DNA of 64,000 bases. Origin: Mycobacterium sp. D16Q13. GTDB taxonomy: Bacteria; Actinomycetota; Actinomycetes; Mycobacteriales; Mycobacteriaceae. Location: the NCBI RefSeq assembly GCF_002013375.1, contig NZ_MAEW01000014.1:186001-250000 (forward strand). Reading direction: 5' to 3'. Positions within the stretch are counted from its first letter, which is position 1. Each line of letters opens with the position of its first letter. The notes under the pieces are model-generated. The model saw only the letters and a program-made list of their open reading frames with translations. It was not told the origin of the DNA and did no database searches. Below are positions 27,953 to 35,262 of the stretch, in pieces. The position numbers were made by a program, and so were the translations under genes.

Positions 27953-28987
27953 ATGAGAATCCTGTGGCTGTCGCCGTGGATGCGGCCATTGGCACGCGTG
28001 CATGCCGAGGCCCTGCGCGGTCAGGGCGCTTCGGTGCTGTTGGTGACCTCCGACCAGCATCCCGAGTCCGGGCCGGCACGGGACTATGAGTTGGTGCTCG
28101 AGCCCTCGCTCAAGGATCCGGGAGGGTGGGCGTCCTGGGTGCGCGCGGTGCCGAAAGTCCGGGCTTTCCAACCCGATGTGGTGATCACCGAGCTGGTCCG
28201 TGATCCGCGTTGGCAGATACTTGGCGCCAGCCGGCCGCGGGTGCTGCTGATTCACGACGATCGGCCACACGACGCGTCCGAGGCGGTATCTCGATGGCGG
28301 CGTGCGGCGTTTCGCCGATGGGAGGCGACCGCGGCGCATCGCGTGGCGTTCAGCCACTACGTGGCGCAGCACATCACCCCGCACGCTTCATCGCGGGTCG
28401 GCGTGGTTCCGCTCACCAGTGATCTTGATCCGCACCGTGTACCACCCCTCACTCCGGCCAGCGGACGTCGGGACTTCGTCCTGATCGGGCGTCTCAACGG
28501 ATACAAGAACGTCGACCTCATCCTGCGCGCGTGGGAGGCTCACGTCGCGGGTCCGGCATGGCGCGGCGATCATCTCGTGCTGATCGGCGACGGAGACATC
28601 AGGGGCACCCTGCCGGAGTCGGTGCACTGGATTCGTGGTCCATATAGCTACAGCGATGTGCTGCAACCGCTTTCCCAAGCCAAGGCCTCGGTTGTGCACT
28701 ATCGGCAGGCCTCGCAGAGCGGGGTACAGACGCTCTCGATGCAGCTGGGCGTGAACGTCATCGTCTCTACCGAGGGTGCCTTGGCCGAGTTTCAGCCGCC
28801 CGGTGAGGTCGCCTTGGATCGTGATGACGCCCCCGGTCTCACCGCGGCGTTCGACCGGCACGCCGATCCCGCGGTTGCCGCAGGCCTCGGCGGGGCGGCG
28901 CGGGAGCATTACGCGCGGAACTTCACCGCAGATCACGCGGCGGCCAAGCTCTTAGCGATCTGCGAGCGACTTCCACATCCGCACTAG
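27953..28987 (+). CDS. GT4-like glycosyltransferase with altered EX7E motif
   Basis: 344 residues, GT-B-like. The N-terminus ILWLSPWMRPLARVHAEAL and the central LIGRLNGYKNVDLILRAWE are typical. The region that normally reads E-x7-E aligns to SGVQTLSMQLGVNVIV, where the second Glu appears lost; acceptor or donor handling may therefore differ from classic GT4 enzymes. Starts 6 bases after the GT2-GT4 fusion stop, so it is in the wzx operon. The 3' end overlaps the convergent glycosyltransferase gene by 36 bases. Confidence 0.8.
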   Translation: MRILWLSPWMRPLARVHAEALRGQGASVLLVTSDQHPESGPARDYELVLEPSLKDPGGWASWVRAVPKVRAFQPDVVITELVRDPRWQILGASRPRVLLIHDDRPHDASEAVSRWRRAAFRRWEATAAHRVAFSHYVAQHITPHASSRVGVVPLTSDLDPHRVPPLTPASGRRDFVLIGRLNGYKNVDLILRAWEAHVAGPAWRGDHLVLIGDGDIRGTLPESVHWIRGPYSYSDVLQPLSQAKASVVHYRQASQSGVQTLSMQLGVNVIVSTEGALAEFQPPGEVALDRDDAPGLTAAFDRHADPAVAAGLGGAAREHYARNFTADHAAAKLLAICERLPHPH

Positions 28988-30046
28988 CTGCGCCTCCCAG
29001 TCTGCGATGTCGAGACCGCGCACCGTCTCACGCCCGGCGGCCGCCAGCCTGCGGCGCTCCTGCTGATCTGTGGTCAGCCGACTGAGGGCCGCGGCCAGGG
29101 CATCGATATCGCCGGGCGCTACCAGCAGGCCGTTCTCTCCGTCGCGCACGACCTCGGCAATCGATCCGACCGGCGAGGTGATCACCGCGACCGCCGAGGC
29201 CATGGCCTCCAGCAGCGCCATCGGCAGGCCCTCCGCATAGCTCGGGAGTACGAAGATGTCCGCACCACTGAGCAATTCGGCACCCGACGCCGCATCCAGC
29301 CAGCCGTGCACGGTGATCACATCCGCGACACCGGCCGAAGTGACCGCGGTGCGCGCCTGTTCCACTTCGCCGTCGCCGGCAAGGTGGATATGCAGTGCTG
29401 CGCGAATCTCAGGTGCGAGCGCCGATGTCGCCCGGATGATGTCGTATGTGCCCTTGCGTCGACCGAGCCTGCCCAGGCTTACCGCCGTCAGGATGCCGCC
29501 GGGTGAGATCGCGGTCTGTTCGGGGATGCGCACCGGGTTCCGCAGTACAGACACCCGAGAGGGATCGAGCTGCAGACAGGCCGTGTACTCATCGGCCAGG
29601 TCACGTCCAAGAATGATCCACTGATCGGCGCGTAGTCCCCATCGCACGCCACGTTGCACCGCGGCCCGCTGCTCGCGGTACCACCCGGCGAAGTCGAAGC
29701 TGTGCGCATGGATGAGTGCCGGTACCCCCCGAAGGCGCGCGGCCCATAGCGGCACTGCTTTGCGGGCGACGCTGCCGCCGTGACCGAGATGGACGTGGAG
29801 GACGTCGATGTGCCCGGTGAGGACGAACCATGACGACACGATCATTCCGCGCACGCCCACCCACAACCAACGCCACCGCGCGGCGTCCACATAGGTGGGC
29901 ACCACCCGCACCATCACCGCGGGGTCAGTCAACGCCGCCATATGCGCCATGACGGTTGCCATACCGCCGCGGCTTTCGGGACTTGCCGGGGCCGGTCCAA
30001 TGGCCAGGACGCGCACGGGCGCGGGCGCTGGATCGGTGTTGGGCAC
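28952..30046 (-). CDS. Glycosyltransferase family 4
   Basis: 364 residues with both GT-B domains. Blocks: SRGGMATVMAHMAALTD (donor-side Gly loop), VLHVHLGHGGSVARKAV, SLGRLGRRKGTYDIIRA, VHGWLDAASGAELL, and LPSYAEGLPMALLEAMASA with a full EX7E motif. The reading frame is open to 30610, but everything above 30046 is antisense to the GH6 gene; GTG 30046 gives a normal family N-terminus. Divergent from GH6 with a 42-base spacer. Confidence 0.87.
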   Translation of the reverse strand: MPNTDPAPAPVRVLAIGPAPASPESRGGMATVMAHMAALTDPAVMVRVVPTYVDAARWRWLWVGVRGMIVSSWFVLTGHIDVLHVHLGHGGSVARKAVPLWAARLRGVPALIHAHSFDFAGWYREQRAAVQRGVRWGLRADQWIILGRDLADEYTACLQLDPSRVSVLRNPVRIPEQTAISPGGILTAVSLGRLGRRKGTYDIIRATSALAPEIRAALHIHLAGDGEVEQARTAVTSAGVADVITVHGWLDAASGAELLSGADIFVLPSYAEGLPMALLEAMASAVAVITSPVGSIAEVVRDGENGLLVAPGDIDALAAALSRLTTDQQERRRLAAAGRETVRGLDIADWEAQLVRMWKSLADR

Positions 30047-30088
30047 GGGCCAAGTGTAGAGCTCAATGGGTCTGTATCGTTCCCCGCT

Positions 30089-31123
30089 GTGACCGGAGCG
30101 GCAGCAGTGCGAGACAGCCGTCCACGGTGGCTGTGCGCGGCGGCGCTCGCGGTGTTGAGCCTGATAGCTGCGATGGTGCTGACACGCGACTCCAGCAAGT
30201 TCGAACATCGCAGCGCCGCGGACACTGCGGCGCACCGACTCGATACCGGCCCGCTGGTGCCGGGTGCCCTCGACGTGCAGTGGTGGGTACGCGACCACCT
30301 CGATGACACGCGCGCCGGGGCAATCCGGGATCGGATCGCCCGGTACCCGATCGCGATGTGGGCGACCGGCAATGACGAGGACGACAGCCGAAACATCGCA
30401 GACATCGTCACGCGGGCCCGCGATGCCGGTGGCACCGCGCAATTGGTGCTGTACAACATTCCCGATCGCGATGACGGCTTCTCGGGACCGCACCACGCAG
30501 TCACGCCCCAGGTGTACCGGGCATGGGTCGACCGGGTGTCCGCGCGCGTGGGCGACGCACGGCTGGTGCTGATCGTCGAGCCCGACGCCCTGTGGTTCGC
30601 CGATCGACAATCCCTGGAGGGCACTGATTTTGGCGATCGGATCGGCTCCCTCCGGTATGTGGTGGATACCTTCTCGGCGCGGAACGCCAACACGCGCGTC
30701 TACATCGACGCCGGAACCTCATCGGGTTCGGTGACGCCGGAGCGCATGGCGGCACTGCTCGCCAAGGTCGGCGTCTCCGATCACGTGGGGTACTCCGTCA
30801 ACGTCTCATCGTTCGCCCCCACCTCCGAGATCACCGCGTACGCGCAACGCATCAGGGCGGCGTTGCAACAGTGGTTCGGTATCCCTGATCCACGCTATGT
30901 GGTCGACACCTCGCAGAACGGCAACCCGGACTGGAACTTCGACTGGTGCAACCCCGCTGGCCGTGTGCTCGGGACACCGCCTGCGGTGCTGGGGCGCCCC
31001 GACGGTCTGGACATGAACCTCTGGATTCTCGCGCCGGGCAGCTCAAATGGCCCCTGTGGCGCCGCGCCCGACGCGCCCGGGGGACAGTTCAGCCCGGCGC
31101 TGGCGACCGCGCTACTGCATTAA
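30089..31123 (+). CDS. Membrane-anchored GH6 family glycoside hydrolase (endoglucanase-like)
   Basis: 344 residues. A hydrophobic segment at about 13-32 (LCAAALAVLSLIAAMVL) is a signal anchor; no lipobox. The rest is a GH6 domain: LVLYNIPDRDDG near residue 112, LIVEPDALW (the catalytic acid Asp), VYIDAGTSSG, YSVNVSSF, DTSQNGN, and a C-terminal DMNLWILAPGSSNGPC. GH6 enzymes cleave beta-1,4-glucans with inversion. In a polysaccharide locus it may trim or release the polymer, like BcsZ in cellulose operons. Substrate is inference. GTG 30089 was chosen because it starts the signal anchor. Confidence 0.88.
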   Translation: MTGAAAVRDSRPRWLCAAALAVLSLIAAMVLTRDSSKFEHRSAADTAAHRLDTGPLVPGALDVQWWVRDHLDDTRAGAIRDRIARYPIAMWATGNDEDDSRNIADIVTRARDAGGTAQLVLYNIPDRDDGFSGPHHAVTPQVYRAWVDRVSARVGDARLVLIVEPDALWFADRQSLEGTDFGDRIGSLRYVVDTFSARNANTRVYIDAGTSSGSVTPERMAALLAKVGVSDHVGYSVNVSSFAPTSEITAYAQRIRAALQQWFGIPDPRYVVDTSQNGNPDWNFDWCNPAGRVLGTPPAVLGRPDGLDMNLWILAPGSSNGPCGAAPDAPGGQFSPALATALLH

Positions 31124-32208
31124 CACAGCCCAGTCGCCCAACGGCCCTCCAGCTCCGGAAAGCGCAGGCGCACTTCCGCATATAGATCCGGCAGGGTAAG
31201 CAGCACGTGGGCGGGGTCGGCAGCCACCAGATCGGCGGGGGACACGATCGGGATATCGGTTCCGGGCATACGTCGCCCCTGTTTGGCTACAGATGCGTCG
31301 GCGACCGCCACCACCGAGTCCGTCGTCAATCCCGCCCGGTGAAACAGCGCGACCGCGCGCGACGGCGCCCCATACGCATACACCGTCTGTCCGGACTCGT
31401 GTCGTTCTTCAAGCCAGCGGGTGAGCCGCTGCACCTGCTCGTCCACCGCGTGCTGCAGCTGGGCGAAGCCGCCTGAATTCTCGGCGCCGTGTGCCTTCTC
31501 CCGTGCCAGAACCCGTTCCACGGAAGGCGGAGCCGGGTGCCCACCATGCCGCGCGGCCACCATCAGGGTGCCGCCGTACAAGTCGAACTCCCATACGGCT
31601 ACGACGGACATACCCACATCAGCAAGCATTCGGCGCAGCACGGTCAGCGAGTAGTACGCAAAATGTCCGTGCCGCAGCGAGTTCCACTGACCCAGACTCA
31701 AGATCGTCTCTATCGAATGGAATTGCAGAAGCAGCACACCCTCTGCGCTGGTGCGGCGGGCGCGCAGGCCGATCGCTTTGGCCTGATCCTTATCGTGCAT
31801 CATGCCGAAGCTGTCCAGCACCAGATCTGCGGGCTCAGCAGATGCGATCTCAAACCCTTTGGGAAACAGCAGGTTCAGCCAGCTGCCGCCATGAGGGCTG
31901 GCGAACTCGTACACGGCGCGTCCGGTGAGGAGGCCGGCGGCCTCCGCTCGGGCAACCGCGTCGGCGGCCTGGTCCCGCAGGGCTTGCGGCTCGACGGCCC
32001 GCGGCTCCTCGGTGTCGGTATCGTCGATCTCGAGTTGTGCGAGCGCACAGTCCGTGCACAGCATCATCGCCAGTGGATGCACCGTGTCCGTCGCGGGTGT
32101 GCTGGAGGCGGAGGGGAAGTGATCGGCGGCTGGTACGGCGCCCAGGTCCAACACCCGGTGCAGCGCGTGGCCCTGGCAATAACGACACCTGATCACCGTT
32201 GGCACCAC
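31120..32208 (-). CDS. C-methyltransferase-like protein with degenerate SAM domain
   Basis: 362 residues resembling sugar C-methyltransferases (NovU/TylCIII type). The N-terminal zinc module is present (CRYCQG near residue 7 and CTDC near 52). The C-terminal domain has YGAPSRAVALFHRAGL and a DIPIVSPADL block. The middle SAM-binding region is about 55 residues shorter than in the paralogue at 35259-36521: the FASPHGGSW segment replaces the glycine-rich loop, and the catalytic YHEHF block is RHGHF. It may not bind SAM. Start is GTG 32208 or 32205; upstream frame is antisense to the epimerase gene. Confidence 0.75.
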   Translation of the reverse strand: MVPTVIRCRYCQGHALHRVLDLGAVPAADHFPSASSTPATDTVHPLAMMLCTDCALAQLEIDDTDTEEPRAVEPQALRDQAADAVARAEAAGLLTGRAVYEFASPHGGSWLNLLFPKGFEIASAEPADLVLDSFGMMHDKDQAKAIGLRARRTSAEGVLLLQFHSIETILSLGQWNSLRHGHFAYYSLTVLRRMLADVGMSVVAVWEFDLYGGTLMVAARHGGHPAPPSVERVLAREKAHGAENSGGFAQLQHAVDEQVQRLTRWLEERHESGQTVYAYGAPSRAVALFHRAGLTTDSVVAVADASVAKQGRRMPGTDIPIVSPADLVAADPAHVLLTLPDLYAEVRLRFPELEGRWATGLC

Positions 32209-32238
32209 AATCTTTGCGCGGTACGGCAGTATGGCGGA

Positions 32239-32796
32239 GTGCGCATCCACACCACCGAAATTGACGGCGTACTGCTGATGGAGCCCACGCCACACCAGGA
32301 CGACCGCGGGTTCTTCACCCGGACATTCGACGCCGCGATTTTCGACGAGTACCAGCGTGCTGCCGGAGCGGCGGTGCGGGCCGCCGACTTTCTGCAGGAT
32401 TCCCAGTCACGTTCGCGCCAGGGCGTATTGCGCGGTCTACACGGACGTTCCGGCAATGGGGAGAGCAAGCTCATCCGCTGTGCGCGCGGCGCCGTCTTCG
32501 ATGTGCTGGTCGACGCGCGACACCACTCACCGACCTTCGGACGTTGGCAGAGCTTCACTCTCGACGATTCCACCCTTGGGCACCTATTCGTCCCGGCCGG
32601 CATATTGCATGGCCATCAAGCGCTGACAGAGTGGGCCGACCTCTGTTATCGCATCGACCGGCCGCACGACCCCGCTGAGGATGTCTCGGTCGCCCATGAC
32701 GATCCCCAGCTCGGCATCGACTGGCCGCTTCCGGTCACCGTCATCAGCGCCAAAGATGCTGCCGCCGGCAGCTGGGCCGCGTTGACCGGACGCTGA
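32239..32796 (+). CDS. dTDP-4-dehydrorhamnose 3,5-epimerase-like (RmlC family)
   Basis: 185-residue cupin. RmlC blocks: DDRGFFTRTFDAAIF, QDSQSRSRQGVLRGLHGR (the catalytic His in RGLH), HLFVPAGILHGHQAL, ADLCYRID and DPQLGIDWP near the C-terminus. RmlC-type enzymes epimerise C3 and/or C5 of NDP-4-keto-6-deoxysugars. GTG 32239 is the first sensible start; the frame is open from 31489 but that part is antisense to the methyltransferase-like gene. Whether the substrate is dTDP- or CDP-linked is not visible; a CDP-sugar is suggested by the rfbF-like gene nearby. Confidence 0.87.
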   Translation: MRIHTTEIDGVLLMEPTPHQDDRGFFTRTFDAAIFDEYQRAAGAAVRAADFLQDSQSRSRQGVLRGLHGRSGNGESKLIRCARGAVFDVLVDARHHSPTFGRWQSFTLDDSTLGHLFVPAGILHGHQALTEWADLCYRIDRPHDPAEDVSVAHDDPQLGIDWPLPVTVISAKDAAAGSWAALTGR

Positions 32797-32801
32797 CCGG
32801 T

Positions 32802-33827
32802 TCACCGGGTGACCGGTCGCAGAGTGTCGTCAACTGCTCCCGATTCACGCAGGTTCTTCAGATGGGCGAGCCGGGTGAAGGATTGCCGGAACATCGATTC
32901 GGTGAGATGGCCGGCGACGCACTGCTCGTAGAGCTCCTTGGCGCCTGCCTCGATGGACCATTGCGCGTGGTAACCGGGCAGTGCTGTCCGTATCGCGGAG
33001 AAGTCGACGCGATAGGAGCGGGGATCCGCGCCCGTCTCTCCGGTGATGGTCAGCGTCGAGTTGGGTACGGCGGACACGGCCGCTTCCGCGATCTTTGCGA
33101 CCGTCTGGTTGTTCTCCTCGGTGCCGACGTTGAATGCCGCGCAATGAATCACGTCCTGAGGAGCGGTGAGGCATTCCAGGAATGCGGCGCCGATGTCGCG
33201 GGCGTGTACCAAAGGACGCCAAGGTGTTCCGTCGGAAAGGACGCGGACCTCGCCGGTGAGAACGGCGTTGCCGACCAGGTTGTTCAGCACGATGTCGGCG
33301 CGAAGTCGCGGTGAGTAACCGAATGCCGTTGCGTTGCGCAGGAACACCGGCGAGAAGTTGGAGTCGGCGATAGCGGCGACATCATCCTCGACGCGAACCT
33401 TGCTCTCCGCGTACGGAGTCAAGGGCTTCAGGGGAGCGTTCTCGGTGACCAGATCATCGCCCGCCGACCCGTACACCGAACATGTCGAGGCGTAGAGATA
33501 GCGGCTCACTCCGGCATCCTTGGCCAGCCGCGCCAGCCGCACGGAGGCGTGGTGGTTGATGTCGTAGGTAAGGTCCGGCGCCAGCGCGCCGAGGGGATCG
33601 TTCGAGAGCGCTGCCAGGTGAATCACCGCATCGAAACCAGCCAGCTGATCGACCGTGACGTCGCGGAGGTCGACGGCAATCGACGGCGGATCCACCAGTG
33701 CCGGGCCCAAGACGCACTCTGCGAAGAGCCCCGAGTCCAGGCCGATAACGTCGTGACCGGCCTCGGCGGCCATCTGCGACATGACGGTGCCGAGATAACC
33801 CTGATGACCGGTGACGAGAACCTTCAC
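32802..33827 (-). CDS. NAD-dependent epimerase/reductase, extended SDR
   Basis: 341 residues. Rossmann motif GHQGYLG at residue 8, IHLAALSNDPLG, the active-site Ser/Thr region YASTCSVYG and YAESK with the catalytic Tyr and Lys, and the RNATAFGYSPRLR substrate loop. The TDE triplet of 4,6-dehydratases is absent (TCS instead), so epimerase or 4-ketoreductase activity is more likely. GTG 33827 has a GGAGC site and overlaps the PIG-L stop (GTGA). Last gene of a four-gene translationally coupled operon with PIG-L, rfbF-like and C-methyltransferase genes. Confidence 0.87.
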   Translation of the reverse strand: MKVLVTGHQGYLGTVMSQMAAEAGHDVIGLDSGLFAECVLGPALVDPPSIAVDLRDVTVDQLAGFDAVIHLAALSNDPLGALAPDLTYDINHHASVRLARLAKDAGVSRYLYASTCSVYGSAGDDLVTENAPLKPLTPYAESKVRVEDDVAAIADSNFSPVFLRNATAFGYSPRLRADIVLNNLVGNAVLTGEVRVLSDGTPWRPLVHARDIGAAFLECLTAPQDVIHCAAFNVGTEENNQTVAKIAEAAVSAVPNSTLTITGETGADPRSYRVDFSAIRTALPGYHAQWSIEAGAKELYEQCVAGHLTESMFRQSFTRLAHLKNLRESGAVDDTLRPVTR

Positions 33828-34477
33828 TGCGTTGCTCCTAGAGAGATCGTTGCTTTTTCCAGTACGAACGCTTCGGCGTACCGGTGGCGGCACTGCACAC
33901 CGCGCACTCGTGCCAACGCGAGAAAGGTCTCGTGATCAAACCAGTCATGCGGTCGCTGAGACGGATAGTGCGTGTAGATGAGATCGGCCTTGCTGTGGGC
34001 GATCTCATCACTGAGTGGCTGAAAGACGGTGGGTGTCGGGGTGTCCGTCTCCCATTTGATGATCTCGTAGCCGAGGACCAGATGGTCGCGAAACTCGGTG
34101 GGCGCCAGGGTCGCCAGCAGCCGGTGGTCCTGATGGGCGTCGTGGCGCTGCGGAGCGAAGACCACCGAGGCCGCGGACTCACGGCGAAATGCGGCCAGGG
34201 CGTCCTTGATCTGGTTCCAGTGCGCGGGAGCCCGTCCGTCGGGAAAGTCGAGCACGTTGACGGTGACCTCGGCGCCGGGACACAGCGCCGCCAGCGCGGC
34301 CCGCTCCTCGGACTCCCGTTCGGTTCCGCCGCCGGTCAGCACGAGGGCCCGCACGCGCAAGCCGGGCCGGCGCGTGGCCATAGTCAGTAGCGTGCCGCCC
34401 ATGCCAATCGCGATATCGTCGCAATGGGCCGCCAGTAGCGCGATGTCATCAACGGATCCGGTGCCGAGTTCAATCAC
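33824..34477 (-). CDS. PIG-L family sugar N-deacetylase
   Basis: 217 residues. The zinc site motifs are present: AHCDDIAIGMGG (the usual AHPDDE variant seen in polysaccharide clusters) near residue 15 and RHDAHQDHR near 110. Such enzymes remove acetyl groups from N-acetylamino sugars or related amides. GTG 34477 overlaps the rfbF-like stop; the open frame beyond it only mirrors that gene. The gene lies between the nucleotidyltransferase and the SDR, so it probably acts on the nucleotide sugar or its lipid-linked product. Confidence 0.86.
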   Translation of the reverse strand: MIELGTGSVDDIALLAAHCDDIAIGMGGTLLTMATRRPGLRVRALVLTGGGTERESEERAALAALCPGAEVTVNVLDFPDGRAPAHWNQIKDALAAFRRESAASVVFAPQRHDAHQDHRLLATLAPTEFRDHLVLGYEIIKWETDTPTPTVFQPLSDEIAHSKADLIYTHYPSQRPHDWFDHETFLALARVRGVQCRHRYAEAFVLEKATISLGATQ

Positions 34478-35262
34478 GTGGTGGCGGGCTCCTGCTCCCA
34501 GACCATCCACGGGCGCACACCCTTGCGATAACCCTCGTCCAGTTCGGCACGTTCCTTGAACGTGTCGGCCGGCTTCCAGAATCCGTTGAACTTGTAGCCG
34601 AACATCCTGCCCTCTTTGGCCAGCGACCCACAGGCGTCCTCGACCAGGTCGCCGCCCGCAGGCAGATAGTCGAAGACATCTTGGGAGAGCACGAAGTAGC
34701 CGCCGTTCTCCCACATGTCGAGTTTGGAGACCGCAGTGATATCGGTGATGGAGCCGCCCTCATTCACATCCACGGTGTGGAAGGACGATTGCGGCGGAAC
34801 CAGAAGCATGGACGCGGCAGCTCCGGAATCCCGGAACTTGGCCACTAGATCATCAAGGGGAGCGTTGGTCAGAACGTCGGCGTAGTTGGCCAGGAAGTAG
34901 CGATCGTCGCCCAGGTGGTGGCGGACGCGTCGGAGCCGTTCACCGATGGGCGACTCGGCGCCGGTGTCCGCGAACGTAATCGTCCAATCGGCGATATCCG
35001 ATTTCAACAGCCGCACCTGACCTTCCGCCAGGACGAAATCGTTGGACTGTGCCTCATTGTAGCCGAGAAAGAAGTCCTTGATCGCTTCGGCGCCGTAACC
35101 CAGACACAGGATGAATTCTTTATGTCCGTGGTACGCATAGTATTTCATCACATGCCAGATGAGCGGCCGCGGCCCGACCATCTGGAGAGGCTTGGGAATC
35201 ACGTCGCCGGCGTCGTTGCGCATGCGCATTCCAAAGCCGCCACAGAAAAGCACGACCTTCAT
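34474..35262 (-). CDS. rfbF: Glucose-1-phosphate cytidylyltransferase-like nucleotidyltransferase
   Basis: 262 residues. The N-terminal nucleotide-binding loop VLFCGGFGMRMR with PKPLQMVG, then RPLIWHVMKYYAYHGHKEF and LCLGY, is the RfbF signature. FLANYADVLTNAPL supplies the metal-binding Asp, and FWKPADTFKERAELDE is the family C-terminus. The enzyme makes CDP-glucose from glucose-1-phosphate and CTP, the entry to CDP-linked 3,6-dideoxy or branched sugars. No CDP-glucose 4,6-dehydratase (RfbG) is visible in the window. ATGA overlaps the C-methyltransferase stop. Confidence 0.88.
   Translation of the reverse strand: MKVVLFCGGFGMRMRNDAGDVIPKPLQMVGPRPLIWHVMKYYAYHGHKEFILCLGYGAEAIKDFFLGYNEAQSNDFVLAEGQVRLLKSDIADWTITFADTGAESPIGERLRRVRHHLGDDRYFLANYADVLTNAPLDDLVAKFRDSGAAASMLLVPPQSSFHTVDVNEGGSITDITAVSKLDMWENGGYFVLSQDVFDYLPAGGDLVEDACGSLAKEGRMFGYKFNGFWKPADTFKERAELDEGYRKGVRPWMVWEQEPATT

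Noticed and set aside
28952-30610. Extended frame of the glycosyltransferase upstream of 30046
   Set aside because: Residues above the GTG at 30046 lie antisense to the GH6 gene and have no similarity to the family.
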